Positions 1 to 12,946 of a DNA stretch of 64,000 nt are shown here, piece by piece. The notes under the pieces were generated by a model, which saw nothing but the letters and a program-made list of their open reading frames with translations, did no database searches and was not told the origin of the DNA. Made by a program: the position numbers and the translations under genes. Every line of letters starts with the position of its first letter. Position 1 is the first letter of the stretch. Source of the DNA: Lolium rigidum (taxonomy: Eukaryota > Streptophyta > Magnoliopsida > Poales > Poaceae); NCBI RefSeq assembly GCF_022539505.1, contig NC_061513.1, forward strand, positions 350,157,696 to 350,221,695, read 5' to 3'.

Positions 1-121
1 TACAAGTGGTAAGCAATACTAATTCACTTTGGAGCGGTAAGATCTCCTTTTCTTATCAGTTTTGAGCGAGTTGTGAGAGTACCACCATATATATTTGTTT
101 TAGTGCACTAACCTACTAACC
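1..121 (+). other. 5' untranslated leader of the gypsy element
   Basis: This AT-rich stretch lies directly upstream of the gag start at 122. It should hold the primer binding site next to the 5' LTR. The first bases contain AAGTGGTAAGCAA, which partly resembles a tRNA-Met type site, but the LTR boundary is not in the window, so I cannot confirm it. Confidence 0.4.
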
Positions 122-3115
122 ATGTCTTCTAGTGATGAGAAAATTATTAACCAGAAAAACAAGGATGCTGCTGATGTGATGACATGGAGGGAGTATGAGG
201 CTCTTCGTAATGAGATGCGACGTGAATTCCGCATTCAGGACGAAGAACTAAAGAAGACCGTTGATGAGGTTTCTAAAAAGCTGGATACTACTAATGAGAC
301 TGTCAATGCTATGCAAGATCAAATGACGGATATTCAGCGCAATATTCAAGCTTTAACACTCGTTGTCGATAATTTGACCCAATAACAACAACACCGTGAG
401 AATGAAGATGTTGAGCTTCAAGATGAGGCACATGGTGTTGGTCGTGGTGTTGGCTGTGGTAACCGTGGTCGTGGTTTTGTTGAACTCGGACGCCATGGTC
501 ATGGGTTTGAGGAAGAAGATGGATTGGGTAAGCCAAAGTTCTCGATACCTAAATTTGAAGGAGGAGCTGATGTTGAAGAATATCTCTCTTGGGAGATGAA
601 GATTGAGAAGTTATGGCGCTTACATAATTACACTGAAGATAGGAAGATCAAGCTTGCTTCTTCCGAATTTGATGGCTATGCATTGCGTTGGTGGGATGGA
701 CTTGTTCGTGCTCGTGAAGAAGATGGTGAGCTGCCTATTATCACATGGCGTGCTATGAAGGCGGCAATGCAAGCTCGTTTCGTGCCCACTAATTATTTGC
801 GATCTATATATGATAAGTTGACCCTATTGCGACAAGGTGTGAAGACTGTTGATACTTATTTCATGGAGATGGAGATGCTTATGCAGCGTGGCCGTGTCCG
901 TGAGTCACTTGAGATGACAATGCAGCGTTTTCTCAATGGTTTGAAGTATGATATCAAAGGAATTATTCGTCATTACAGTTACACCACTATGAATGAGTTG
1001 CTACATCATGCAAGAGAAGCTGAATCACAGTTGGCTGAAGAAGCACAAGTTAAAGGTCGTGCTACGGGAGCTGGGCGCTACACGCCTAGGGCGCCCCCAT
1101 CTACGGCGCCGGCGCCATCTTCGCGCTCCGCACCTTATTCTACTCCATCTAACAAGCCGATCTCCAATGTGTCCAACACAAAGAAGCCCGAACCTGCTGC
1201 AAGTACGAGTGGTTCTAGCATGTCTAATGCGTGCAACCGTGATATGAATTGTCATACATGTGGTGGCAAGGGTCACTTCAAGAGAGATTGTCCTAACCGC
1301 AAAGTCATGATTATCAATGAGGACAATGAGTATGAGACTGGAGATGATGTTGATCCATATGCTCCAGAAGATGATGACTATGACAGTGATGGTGTAGATG
1401 CTTATCCGTCTGAAGCTCGCCCTATTGTTGTGTCTCAGCGTGCTCTTAATGTGTTGCCAAGTGCATCTACTCAGCGCTGCAATTTGTTCCAAACAAAGGC
1501 TTTAGTTGGTCCTGACAAGGCTAGCAAGGTCATTATTGATGGCGGAAGTTGCCGCAATTTAGCAAGCAAGGATTTGTATACCAAGCTGAAGTTGAAGTAT
1601 CTACGACACCCGCATCCATACTATATTCAGTGGTTGAGCGACAATGGTGAGATGAAGGTAAACCACATGGTGCGTGTTGAGTTTGAGATTGGACCGTATA
1701 AGGATTCCATTGATTTTGATGTGGTTCCTATGACGGTGTGTCACCTACTATTGGGTCGGCCTTGGCTCTATGATCGTTCTGTGCAACATAATGGCCGAGC
1801 CAATACATATCACTTGGAGTTCAAGGGCAAGAAAATCAACTTGCAGCCTATGTCACCACATCAAATTGTCAATGAATCTCGTCAGAAAGTTGAAGTAAAC
1901 TTGGAGGATGCACCTCTAGATAGGCTAGAGAGTTGTAATACCGTGAGTGATATAACGAAAAGTGAGAGAGTGAATTCCTTAGTCTTATTAGCCACCAAAG
2001 AAGATATGAGAGAATTTAGTGAGGATCCTACAGCCATGCCTCTTGTGCTCATGTACAGGGGTACGGTTTTGGTTTCTAACGACATGACCCCTATTCATCT
2101 TGGTGTTTCTAATGTGTTGCAGGAATTCAGCGACGTGTTTCCGGAGGAGGTGCCCGCAGGACTACCACCATTGCATGGTATTGAGCATCAAATTGACTTG
2201 ATCCCCGGAGCTTCGCTGCCCAATAGGGCGCCATATAGGACGAATCCCGAAGAGACGGAGGAGATAGAGAAGCAAGTACAAGCGCTACTCGATAAAGGTT
2301 ATATCCGCATAAGCCTTAGTCATTGTGTTGTTCCTGTTATTCTAGTTCCTAAGAAATATGGTACATGGCGCATGTGTGTAGATTGTAGAGCGATAAACAA
2401 TATTACTATTCGATATCGTCATCCTATTCCCCGTTTAGAGGATATGCTAGATGAATTGAGTGGTGCTGCTGTTTTCTCTAAAAATGATTTGCGTAGTGGT
2501 TATCATCAAATTAGGATGAAAGAGTGGGACGAATGGAAAACAGCCTTTAAAACAAAATTTGGTTTATATGAGTGGTTAGTAATGCCTTTTGGTTTGACTA
2601 ATGCACCTAGCACTTTCATGAGACTGATGAACCATGTTTTGCGTGATTTTATTGGCAAGTTTGTGGTTGTATACTTTGATGACATATTAATCTACAGCCG
2701 CAATGAATCTGATCATACTATACATATTCGACATGTTTTACAAGTGTTGCGTGATAATAAACTCTATGGTAATCTTGAGAAGTGCACATTTTGCAAAGAT
2801 AAGGTCATATTTACAGGTTACGTTGTCTCTAAGCATGGAGTAGAAGTAGATGTGTCTAAAATTGAAGCAATTCAAAATTGGCCTACTCCCATGAATGTGA
2901 GTCAAGTAAGAAGTTTTCATGATCTAGTTGGGTTTTATAGAAGATTTGTGCCCAATTTTAGTACTATTGCTGCACCTTTGAATGATTTGAATAAAAAGGG
3001 TGTTGTCTTTGAGTGGGGCGCAACCCAAGATCATGCTTTTGATGAACTGAAACGATTGTTAACTTCTGCACCGTTGCTTGCACTTCCTGATTTCAATAAA
3101 CAATTTGGGGATTAA
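122..3115 (+). pseudogene. gag-protease-reverse transcriptase part of gypsy polyprotein (one stop, then frameshift)
   Basis: One reading frame runs from the ATG at 122 to 3115, broken only by a TAA at 383-385 where a CAA codon is expected in a run of glutamines. The order is: coiled, charged N-terminus; retrotransposon gag domain at about 524-1000 (WEMKIEKLW, FDGYALRWWDG); CCHC zinc knuckle near 1250-1300 (CHTCGGKGHFKRDC); an acidic stretch; an aspartic protease near 1535-1770 whose active site reads IIDGGS; then reverse transcriptase from about 2110 with the catalytic box VVYFDDILIYS near 2670-2700 and the start of the RT-RNase H connection. The product would be the capsid and polymerase of a Ty3/gypsy particle. 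Near 3108 a one-base shift puts a TAA in frame, just before the nested element. The remainder continues at 11300. Confidence 0.9.
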
Positions 3116-3132
3116 ATGTGATGCTAGTGGTA

Positions 3133-4727
3133 TGATACGCGTTCAACACGCGTCCGTTGGGAACCCCAAGAGGAAGGTGTGATGCGTACAGCGGCAAGTT
3201 TCCCTCAGTATGAAACCAAGGTTATTGAACCAGTAGGAGCCAAGAAGCACGTTGAAGGTTGATGGCGGCGGGATGTAGTGCGGCGCAACACCAGAGATTC
3301 CGGCGCCAACGTGGAACCTGCACAACACAACCAAAGTACTTTGCCCCAACGAAACGGTGAGGTTGTCAATCTCACCGGCTTGCTGTAACAAAAGATTAAC
3401 CGTATTGTGTGGAAGATGATTGTTTGCGAGAAAACAGCGAGAACAAGTATTGCGATAGATTGTATTTCGGTAAAGAGAATTGGACCGGGGTCCACAGTTC
3501 ACTAGAGGTGTCTCTCCCATAAGATAAACGAGCATGTTGGGTGAACAAATTACAGTTGGGCAATTGACAAATAAAGAGGGCATGACCATGCACATACATA
3601 TCATGATGAGTATAGTGAGATTTAATTGGGCATTACGACAAAGTACATAGACCGCCATCCAACCGCATCTATGCCTAAAAAGTCCACCTTCGAGGTTATC
3701 ATCCGAACCCCTCCGGTATTAAGTTGCAAAGCAACGGACAATTGCATTAAGTATGGTGCGTAATGTAATCAACAACTACATCCTTAGACATAGCATCAAT
3801 GTTTTATCCCTAGTGGCAACAACACAACACAACCTTAGAACTTTACGTCACTCGTCCCGAGTGTCAATGCGGGCATGAACCCACTATCGAGCATAAATAC
3901 TCCCTCTTGGAGTTACAAGCATCTACTTGGCCGGAGCATCTACTAGTAACGGAGAGCATGCAAGATCATAAACAACACATAGATATAACTTTGATAATCA
4001 ACATAACAAGTATTCTCTATTCATCGGATCCCAACAAACGCAACATATAGAATTACAGATAGATGATCTTGATCATGTTAGGCAGCTCATAAGATCCGAC
4101 AATGATAGCACAATGGGGAGAAGACAACCATCTAGCTACTGCTATGGACCCATAGTCCAGGGGTAGACTACTCACACATCACTCCGGAGGCGACCATGGC
4201 GGCGTAGAGTCCTCCGGGAGATGAATCCCCTCTCCGGCAGGGTGCCGGAGGCGATCTCCTGGATCCCCCGAGATGGGATCGGCGGCGGCGGCGTCTCAGT
4301 AAGGTTTTCCGTATCGTGGCTCTCGGTACTGGGGTTTCGCGACGGAGGCTTTAAGTAGGCGGAAGGGCAGGTCAGGAAGGGGCACGAGGGCCCCACACCC
4401 TAGGTCGGCGCGGCCAGGGCCTGGGCCGCGCCGCCCTATGGTGTGGCCCCCTCGTGGCCCCACTTCATCTCCTCTTCGGTCTTCTGGAAGCTTCGTGGCA
4501 AAATAGGACCCTGGGCGTTGATTTCGTCCAATTCCGAGAATATTTCGTTACTAGGATTTCGAAACCAAAAACAGCAGAAAACGACAGAATCGGTACTTCG
4601 GCATCTTGTTAATAGGTTAGTTCCAGAAAATGCACAAATATGACATAAAGTGTGCATAAAACATGTAGATAACATCAATAATGTGGCATGGAACATAAGA
4701 AATTATCGATACGTCGCAGACGTATTA
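3133..4727 (-). repeat. LTR (3' LTR in element orientation) of the nested Athila-like element
   Basis: The 1,595-bp repeat begins TGATACGCGTT and is repeated at 9698-11294. Its outer end abuts TGGTA and its inner end reads ...GACGTATTA, where the partner has ...GACGTATCA. Both copies share a GC-rich block and the terminal ATCGATACGTC. Many of the differences from the partner are CAG versus CGG or CGAG. Confidence 0.93.
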
Positions 4728-7323
4728 GCATCCTCAAGCTTAGTTCTGCTCGTCCCGAGCAGGTAAAACGATAACACAGATAATTTCTGGAGTGACATGC
4801 CATCATAATCTTGATCATACTATTTGTAAAGCATATGTAGTGAATGCAGCGATAAAAACAATGTATATGACATGAGTAAACAAGTGAATCATATAGCAAA
4901 GACTTTTCATGAATAGCACTTCAAGACAAGCATCAATAAGTCTTGCATAAAAGTTAACTCATAAAGCAATAATTCAAAGTAAAGACATTGAAGCAACACA
5001 ATGGAAGATTAAGTTTCAGCGGTTGCTTTCAACTTATAACATGTATATCTCATGGATATTGTCAACATAGAGTAATATAACAAGTGCAATATGCAAATAT
5101 GTAGGAATCAATGCACAGTTCACACAAGTGTTTGCTTCTTGAGGTGGAGAGAAATAGGTGAACTCGACTCAACATTAAAAGTAAAAGAATGGTCCTTCAT
5201 AGAGGAAAAGCATCGATTGCTATATTTGTGCTAGAGCTTTGATTTTGAAAACATGAAACAATTTTGTCAACGGTAGTAATAAAGCATATGAGTTATGTAA
5301 ATTATATCTTACAAGTTGCAAGTCTCATGCATAGTGTACTAATAGTGCCCGCACCTTGTCCTAATTAGCTTGGACTACCGGATCTTTGCAATGCACATGT
5401 TTTAACCAAGTGTCACAATGGGGTACCTCCATGCTTGCCTCGTACAAAGGTCTAAGGAGAAAGCTCGCATTTTGGATTTCTCGCTTTTGATTATTCTCAA
5501 CTTAGACATCCATACCGGGACAACATGGACAACGAGATAATGGACTCCTCTTTAATGCATAAGCATGTGGCAACAATTATTATTCTCATATGAGATTGAG
5601 GATATATGTCCAAAACTGAAACTTCCACCATGAATCATGGCTTTAGTTAGCGGCCCAATGTTCTTCTCTAACAATATGCATGCTCCAACCATAAAGGTGG
5701 TAGATCTCTCTTACTTCAGAAAAGACGGACATGCATAGCAACTCACATGATATTCAACAAATAATAGTTGATGGCGTCCCCAGAAAACATGGTTATCGCA
5801 CAACAAGCAACTTAATAAGAGATAAAGTGCATAAGTACATATTCAATACCACAATAGTTTTTAAGCTATTTGTCCCATGAGCTATATATTGTAAAGGTGA
5901 ATGATGGAATTTTAAAGGTAGCACTCAAGCAATTTACTTTGGAATGGCGGAAAATACCATGTAGTAGGTAGGTATGGTGGACACAAATGGCATAGTGGTT
6001 GGCTCAAGGATTTTGGATGCATGAGAAGTATTCCCTCTCGATACAAGGTTTAGGCTAGCAAGGCTTATTTGAAACAAACACAAGGATGAACCGGTGCAGC
6101 AAAACTCACATAAAAGACATATTGTAAACATTATAAGACTCTACACCGTCTTCCTTGTTGTTCAAACTCAATACTAGAAATTATCTAGACCTTAGAGAAA
6201 CCAAATATGCAAACTAAATTTTAGCATGCTCTATGTATTTCTTCATTAATGGGTGCAAAGCATATGATACAAGAGCTTAAACATGAGCACAATAATTGCC
6301 AAGTATCACATTACCCAAGACATTTATAGCAATTACTACATGTATCATTTTCCAATTCCAACCATATAACAATTTAACGAAGAAGAAACTTCGCCATGAA
6401 TACTATGAGTAGAAACTAAGGACATACTTGTCCATATGCTACAGCGGAGCGTGTCTCTCTCCCATAAAGTGAATGCTAGGATCCATTTTATTCAAACAAA
6501 ACAAAAAACAAAAACAAACCGACGCTCCAAGCAAAGCACATAAGATGTGATGGAATAAAAATATAGTTTCAGGGGAGGAACCTGATAATGTTGTCGATGA
6601 AGAAGGGGATGCCTTGGGCATCCCGAAGCTTAGATGCTTGAGTCTTCTTGATATATGCAGGGGTGAACCACCGGGGCATCCCCAAGCTTAGAGCTTTCAC
6701 TCTCCTTGATCATGTTGCATCATACTCCTCTCTTGATCCTTGAAAACTTCCTCCACACCAAACTTAGAACAACTCATTAGAGGGTTAGCGACAATAAAAA
6801 TTAACATATTCAGAGGTGACACAATCATTCTTAACACTTCTCGACATTGCATAAAGCTACTGGACATTAGTGGATCAAAGAAATTCATCCAACATAGCAA
6901 AAGAGGCAATGCGAAATAAAAGGCAGAATCTGTCAAAACAGAACAGTTCGTATTGACGAATTTTATCGAGGCCCCAGACTTGCTCAAATGAAAATGTTCA
7001 AATTGAATGAAAGTTGCGTACATATCTGAGGATCATGCACGTAAATTGGCTTAATTTTCTGAGCTACCTACAGGGAGGTAGACCCAGATTCGTGACAGCA
7101 AAGAAATCTGTTTCTGCGCAGTAATCCAAATCTAGTACTTACTTTTCTATCAAAGACTTTACTTGGCACAATAAAACACTAAACTAAGATAAGGAGAGGT
7201 TGCTACAGTAGTAAACAACTTCCAAGACACAAAATAAAAACAAAGTACTGTAGGTAAAAACATGGGTTGTCTCCCACAAGCGCTTTTTTTTAACGCCTTT
7301 CAGCTAGGCGCAGAAAGTGTGTA
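4728..7323 (-). other. non-coding 3' half of the Athila-like element (no pol)
   Basis: About 2.6 kb lies between the left LTR and the protease stop. No reverse transcriptase, RNase H or integrase motif is visible in any frame; only short chance ORFs occur. A polypurine-type junction is expected next to 4727 (minus-strand GCTTGAGGATGC), and the related phrase GGCATCCCCAAGCTTAG recurs near 6675-6693. The stretch probably serves as packaging and 3' untranslated RNA. Confidence 0.75.
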
Positions 7324-9442
7324 TCAAGTATTATCAAGAGATGAAGCGTCAACATCATAATTTGTTCTCATAATAGAATCAAAAGGTAACTTCATTCTCT
7401 TTCTAGGGAAGTGTTCCATACCTTTCTTGAGAGGAAATTGATATTTTATATTACCTTCCTTCATATCAATAGTAGCACCAACAGTTCGAAGAAAAGGTCT
7501 TCCCAATATGATAGGACAAGATGCATTGCATTCAATATCCAAGACAACAAAATCAACGGGGACAAGGTTATTGTTAACGGTAATGCGAACATTATCAACT
7601 CTCCCCAAAGGTTTCTTTGTAGAATGATCAGCAAGATTAACATCCAAATAACAATTTTTTAGTGGTGGCAAGTCAAGCATATTATAAATTTTCTTAGGCA
7701 TAACAGAAATACTTGCACCAAGATCACATAAAGCATTACAATCAAAATCTTTAACCTTCATCTTAATGATGGGCTCCCAACCATCCTCTATCTTTCTAGG
7801 AATAGAAGCTTCGCGCTCTAGTTTCTCTTCTCTAGCTTTTATGAGAGCATTTGTAATATGTTGCGTGAAAGCCAAATTTATAGCACTAGCATTAGGACTT
7901 TTAGCAAGTTTTTGCAAGAACTTTATAACTTCAGAGATGTGGCAATCATCAAAATTCAAACCATTATAATCTAAAGCAATGGGATCATCATCCCCAATGT
8001 TGGAAAAAATTTCAGCAGTTTTATCACGAGCGGTTTCAGCAGTTTTAGCAGTTTCAGGCAGTTTCTCGCGCTTTGCATTAGAAGTGGAAACATTGCTAAC
8101 ACCAATTTTTTTATTAGTATTAGTAGGAGGTGCAGCAACATGTGTAGCATTAGCATTACTAGTGGTGGTAATTGTCCAAACTTTAGCTACATTCTTCTCT
8201 TTAGCTAGTTTTTCATTTTCTTCTCTATCCCACCTAGCACGCAATTCAGCCATTAATCTTATATTCTCATTAATTCTAACTTGGATGTCATTTGCTGTAG
8301 TAACAATTTTATTATGATGATTTTCATTAGGCATAACTTTCGATTTCAAAAGATCAACATCAATGACGAAGACTATCGACTTTAGAAGCAAGTATATCAA
8401 TTTTCCCAAGCTTTTCTTCAACAGATTTGTTAAAAGCAGTTTGTGTACTAATAAATTCTTTAAACATGGCTTCAAGTCCAGGGGGTGAACTCCTATTATT
8501 GTTGTAAGAATTCCCATAAGAATTACCATAGCCGTTGCCATTATTATAAGGATATGGCCTATAGTTGTTACTAGAATTGTTCCGGTAAGCATTGTTGTTG
8601 AAATTATTATTTTTAATGAAGTTTATATCAACATGTTCTTCTTGTGCAACCAATGAAGCTAATGGAACATTATTAGGATCAATATTAGTCCTATCATTCA
8701 CAAGCATAGACATAATAGCATCAATCTTATCACTCAAGGAAGAGGTTTCCTCGACAGAATTTACCTTCTTACCTTGTGGAGCTCTTTCCATGTGCCATTC
8801 AGAGTAATTGATCATCATATTATCAAGAAGCTTTGTTGCTTCACCAAGAGTGATGGACATAAAGGTACCTCCAGCAGCTGAATCCAATAAATTCCGTGAA
8901 GAAAAATTTAGTCCTGCATAGAAGGTTTGGATGATCATCCAAGTAGTCAGTCCATGTGTTGGGCAATTTTTAACCAAAGATTTCATTCTTTCCCAAGCTT
9001 GAGCAACATGTTAAGTATCTAATTGTTTAAAATTCATTATGCTACTCCTCAAAGATACAATTTTAGCAGGGGGATAATATCTACCAATAAAAGCATCCTT
9101 GCATTTAGTCCATGAATCAATACTATTCTTAGGCGAGAGATAGCAACCAATCTTTAGCTCTTCCTCTTAATGAGAAAGGGAACAATTTTAATTTAATAAT
9201 ATCACCATCTACATCCTTATACTTTTGCATTTCACATAATTCAACAAAATTATTAAGATGGGCAGCAGCATCATCAGAACTAACACCAGAAAATTGCTCT
9301 CGCATAACAAGATTCGAGTAAAGCAGGTTTAATTTCAAAGAATTCTGTTGTAGTAGCGAGGTGGAGCAATAGGTGTGCATAAGAAATCATTATTATTTGT
9401 GGTTGTGAAGTCACACAACTTAGTATTTTCAGGGTTGGCCAT
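7324..9442 (-). pseudogene. gag-protease of the nested Athila-like element (frameshifted)
   Basis: Translation on the minus strand would start at the ATG complementary to 9440-9442 (MANPENTKL). A retrotransposon gag domain follows near 9380-9130 (LFPFSLRGRAKDWLLS), then an asparagine-rich linker near 8630-8500, a lysine/alanine-rich linker, and a retropepsin-like domain near 7760-7400. The active-site triplet there reads DLGASISVMP, followed by ILGRPFLRTVGA. The reading frame is broken at least twice (near 9130-9000 and 8590-8360). The frame ends at 7324 with no fused polymerase, which is the family's normal layout. The product would be a capsid plus protease; polymerase must be supplied in trans. 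Confidence 0.88.
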
Positions 9443-9667
9443 TTTAGCAACAGTAAATAAAGCAAACTAGATAAAGTAAATGCAAGTAAATAATTTTTTT
9501 TGTGTTTTTGATATAGCAAACAAGATAGCAAATAAAGTAAAACTAGCAACTAATTTTTTTGTATTTTGATTTAGTGCAGCAAACAAAGTAGTAAATAAAA
9601 CTAAGCAAGACAAAAACAAAGTAAAGAGATTGAGAAGTGGAGACTCCCCTTGCGGCGTATCTTGATC

Positions 9668-9685
9668 TCCCCGGCAACGGCGCCA
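9668..9685 (-). other. primer-binding-site region of the Athila-like element
   Basis: On the minus strand the sequence TGGCGCCGTTGCCGGGGA lies 12 bases inside the LTR that ends at 9698. This is the conserved start of reverse transcription in this grass Athila group. The same motif recurs in the second element of this type at about 60562. Confidence 0.75.
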
Positions 9686-9697
9686 GAAAAAGTCGCT

Positions 9698-11294
9698 TGA
9701 TACGCGTTCAACACGCGTCCGTTGGGAACCCCAAGAGGAAGGTGTGATGCGTACAGCGGCAAGTTTCCCTCAGTATGAAACCAAGGTTATCGAACCAGTA
9801 GGAGCCAAGAAGCACGTTGAAGGTTGATGGCGGCGGGATGTAGTGCGGCGCAACACCGGAGATTCCGGCGCCAACGTGGAACCTGCACAACACAAACAAA
9901 GTACTTTGCCCCAACGAAACGAGTGAGGTTGTCAATCTCACCGGCTTGCTCGTAACAAAGGATTAACCGTATTGTGTGGAAGATGATTGTTTGCAGAAAA
10001 CGAGTAGAACAAATATTGCGATAGATTGTATTTCGAGTAAAGAGAATTGGACCGGGGTCCACGAGTTCACTAGAGGTGTCTCTCCCATAAGATAAACGGC
10101 ATGTTGGGTGAACAAATTACGGTTGGGCAATTGACAAATAAAGAGGGCATGACCATGCACATACATATCATGATGAGTATAGTGAGATTTAATTGGGCAT
10201 TACGACAAAGTACATAGACCGCCATCCAACCGCATCTATGCCTAAAAAGTCCACCTTCGAGGTTATCATCCGAACCCCCTCCGGTATTAAGTTGCAAAGC
10301 AACGGACAATTGCATTAAGTATGGTGTGTAATGTAATCAACAACTACATCCTTAGACATAGCATCAATGTTTTATCCCTAGTGGCAACGAGCACAACACA
10401 ACCTTAGAACTTTCGTCACTTGTCCCGAGTGTCAATGCGAGCATGAACCCACTATCGAGCATAAATACTCCCTCTTGGAGTTACAAGCATCTACTTGGCC
10501 AGAGCATCTACTAGTAACGGAGAGCATGCAAGATCATAAACAACACATAGATATAACTTTGATAATCAACATAACAAGTATTCTCTATTCATCGGATCCC
10601 AACAAACGCAACATATAGAATTACAGATAGATGATCTTGATCATGTTAGGCATCTCACAAGATCCGACAATGATAGCACAATGGGGAGAAGACAACCATC
10701 TAGCTACTGCTATGGACCCATAGTCCAGGGGTAGACTACTCACACATCACTCCGGAGGCGACCATGGCGGCGTAGAGTCCTCCGGGAGATGAATCCCCTC
10801 TCCCGGCGGGTGCCGGAGGCGATCTCTGGATCCCCCGAGATGGGATCAGCGGCGGCGGCGTCTCAGTAAGGTTTTCCGTATCGTGGCTCTCGGTACTGGG
10901 GGTTTCGCGACGGAGGCTTTAAGTAGGCGGAAGGGCAGGTCAGGAAGGGGCACGAGGGCCCCACACCCTAGGTCGGCGCGGCCAGGGCCTGGGCCGCGCC
11001 GACCTAGGGTGTGGCCCCCTCGTGGCCCCACTTCGTCTCCTCTTCGGTCTTCTGGAAGTTTCGTGGCAAAATAGGACCCTGGGCGTTGATTTCGTCCAAT
11101 TCCGAGAATATTTCGTTACTAGGATTTCGAAACCAAAAACAGCGAGAAAACGACAAGCGGCACTTCGGCATCTTGTTAATAGGTTAGTTCCAGAAAATGC
11201 ACAAATATGACATAAAGTGTGCATAAAACATGTAGATAACATCAATAATGTGGCATGGAACATAAGAAATTATCGATACGTCGGAGACGTATCA
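9698..11294 (-). repeat. LTR (5' LTR in element orientation) of the nested Athila-like element
   Basis: The 1,597-bp partner of 3133-4727 ends ...ATCGATACGTCGGAGACGTATCA and is followed by the target duplication TGGTA at 11295-11299. On the minus strand this copy would drive transcription of the element. Confidence 0.93.
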
Positions 11295-11299
11295 TGGTA

Positions 11300-12327
11300 T
11301 TGGAATTGGTGGTGTGTTGATGCAAGAGGGTCGCCCAATTGCATATTTTTCTGAGAAACTTTCTGGTGCTAAGTTAAACTATCCTATATATGATAAAGAA
11401 TTGTATGCTTTAATTAGAGTTCTTGAGGTTTGGCAACATTAGTTGTGGCCAAAAGAATTTATCATACATTCTGACCATGAAGCTTTAAAATATTTGAAAG
11501 CTCAATCTACTTTGCATATGCGTCTTGCTAAGTGGGTTGAGTTCATTGAGTCTTTTCCATACATTATTAAGCATAAGAAGGGAAAAGATAATATTGTTGC
11601 CGATGCTCTATCTAGAAAAAATATGCTATTAACTCAACTTGATGTTAAAATTCCTGGATTAGAAATACTATGTGATTTGTATGCTACTGATCATGATTTT
11701 GCTGAACCATATCGCTTGTGTTCTATTGGTAAAGCATGGGAAAAATATCACATACATGATGTGTTCTTGTTTAGAGCTAACAAATTATGTGTTCCAGAAT
11801 CGTCTGTGCGTTTGCTCTTATTGCAGGAATCTCATGTTGGAGGTTTGATGGGTTACTTTGGGCGTGAGAAGACGCTACTCATGCTAGCTGACCATTTTTA
11901 TTGGCCAAAGATGAGGCGGGATGTGGACAGATATGTGAAGAGGTGCATTACTTGCAACAAGTCCAAGTCCAAGCTGAAGTCTCACGGTTTGTATACTCCT
12001 TTACCGGCACCTACTACACCTTGGGAAGACATTAGTATGGATTTTGTGTTGGGTTTGCCGCGTACTAAGAGAGGCCATGATTCTATATTTGTGGTAGTGG
12101 ATAGATTCTCTAAGATGTCACATTTTATTGCCTGCCACAAGAGCAACGATGCGTCGCATATTGCTAACATGTTTTTCAGGGAGATTGTACGTCTACATGG
12201 AGTCCCGAAGACTATTGTTTCTGATCGTGACGTGAAGTTTATGAGCTACTTCTGGAAGACGCTTTGGAGAAAGCTAGGGACGAAGCTACTTTTCAGTACT
12301 ACTTGTCATCCCCAAACTGATGGTTAA
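11300..12327 (+). pseudogene. RNase H-integrase part of the gypsy polyprotein
   Basis: This is the continuation of the polyprotein that stops at 3115. The frame opens with an RNase H domain ([20 protein letters not shown]) and carries a TAG at 11440-11442. It continues through the RNase H end ([11 protein letters not shown]) into an H2C2 integrase zinc finger near 11830-11970 (ending [10 protein letters not shown]) and the integrase core ([20 protein letters not shown]). A TAA at 12325-12327 replaces the codon after HPQTDG and lies before the third catalytic residue, the glutamate of TEVV. The enzyme would therefore be inactive even without the other breaks. Confidence 0.88.
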
Positions 12328-12860
12328 ACTGAAGTGGTGTAGAACATTGTCACAACTGTTGAGATCCATGATCAAGAATTACCTGAAGGAGTGGGAAGAT
12401 TGTGGATTTTTCTTACAACAAGGCGGTACATTCTACCACATAGTTGTGTCCCTTTGAGGTGGTGTATGGTTTCAAACCCATTACTCCGCTTGATTTGTTG
12501 CCTCTACCCATACATGAGAGAGTCAATATGGAGGCATCCAAGAGGGCAATTCTTTCAATGTGGCTGATTTGACACCATATGACGGAGAAGACCATGGAGC
12601 GTCGAGGTCGACGCCTTTTGAAGGGGGGAGATGATGAGGACATCCCTACGACACTAATACCTCCGTCATTGCAAGATGAAGACGATGCTGATGTGAAGCT
12701 CAAGTCCAATGAAGTCAGGACTGGACCAATGACACGAGCTCGTGCGAAGCTACTTAAACAACAGGTGAACTTGTTCCTAAGTGATACTTTGATCGATGAG
12801 AACTTTATACTGCCTAAGTCCTATTACTTATGTATGATCAGGTATGAGGAGGGAGCAAGC
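12328..12860 (+). pseudogene. remnant of the integrase C-terminus and polyprotein tail
   Basis: After the integrase stop, recognisable pieces follow in shifted frames: VVYGFKPITPLDLLPLP near 12453-12510 and GGDDEDIPTTL then TGPMTRARAKLLKQQVN near 12620-12770. The last is the typical tail of grass gypsy polyproteins. Parts of the GPY/F region are deleted between 12340 and 12450. The frame from 12579 stays open to 13157, but that extension runs into the LTR and should not be taken as protein. Confidence 0.7.
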
Positions 12861-12888
12861 ATTGCACGAGGAGGAGAGGAGCAGCTGG

Positions 12889-12946
12889 ACAAAAAGCTGG
12901 ACGTGAAGCTGGACATGGAGCTGGCCATGAAGCTGGACAAGAAGAC
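12889..12946 (+). repeat. imperfect 12-bp tandem repeat
   Basis: Units of the form AAGCTGGACNNN occur about five times in a row (read in frame as KLDVKLDMELAMKLDKK). The array lies at or just inside the start of the 3' LTR and probably arose by replication slippage. Confidence 0.7.

Larger units (their letters stand above)
3133..11294 (-). mobile_element. complete non-autonomous Athila-lineage (Sabrina/Fatima-like) gypsy element with TSD
   Basis: Two direct LTRs (3133-4727 and 9698-11294) flank a 5-kb interior, and the 5-bp duplication TGGTA sits at 3128-3132 and 11295-11299, so the insertion is intact. Read on the minus strand it has a primer-binding-site region of the TGGCGCCGTTGCCGGGGA type next to the LTR, then gag and protease, then about 2.6 kb without any pol domain. 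This gag-protease-only layout matches my recollection of the Triticeae Sabrina/Fatima/WHAM group, in which replication must use enzymes from other elements. The group assignment is from memory; the structure is seen directly. Confidence 0.9.

Noticed and set aside
1025..1492. 155-codon minus-strand frame over gypsy gag
   Set aside because: It lies antisense to a clear zinc knuckle and gag region and has no domain; a shadow frame.
3143..3658. Minus-strand frames in the Athila-like LTRs (also 9708-10315)
   Set aside because: They occur at matching positions in both LTRs, shift phase between copies and read through leader-type sequence. They are LTR sequence and not genes.
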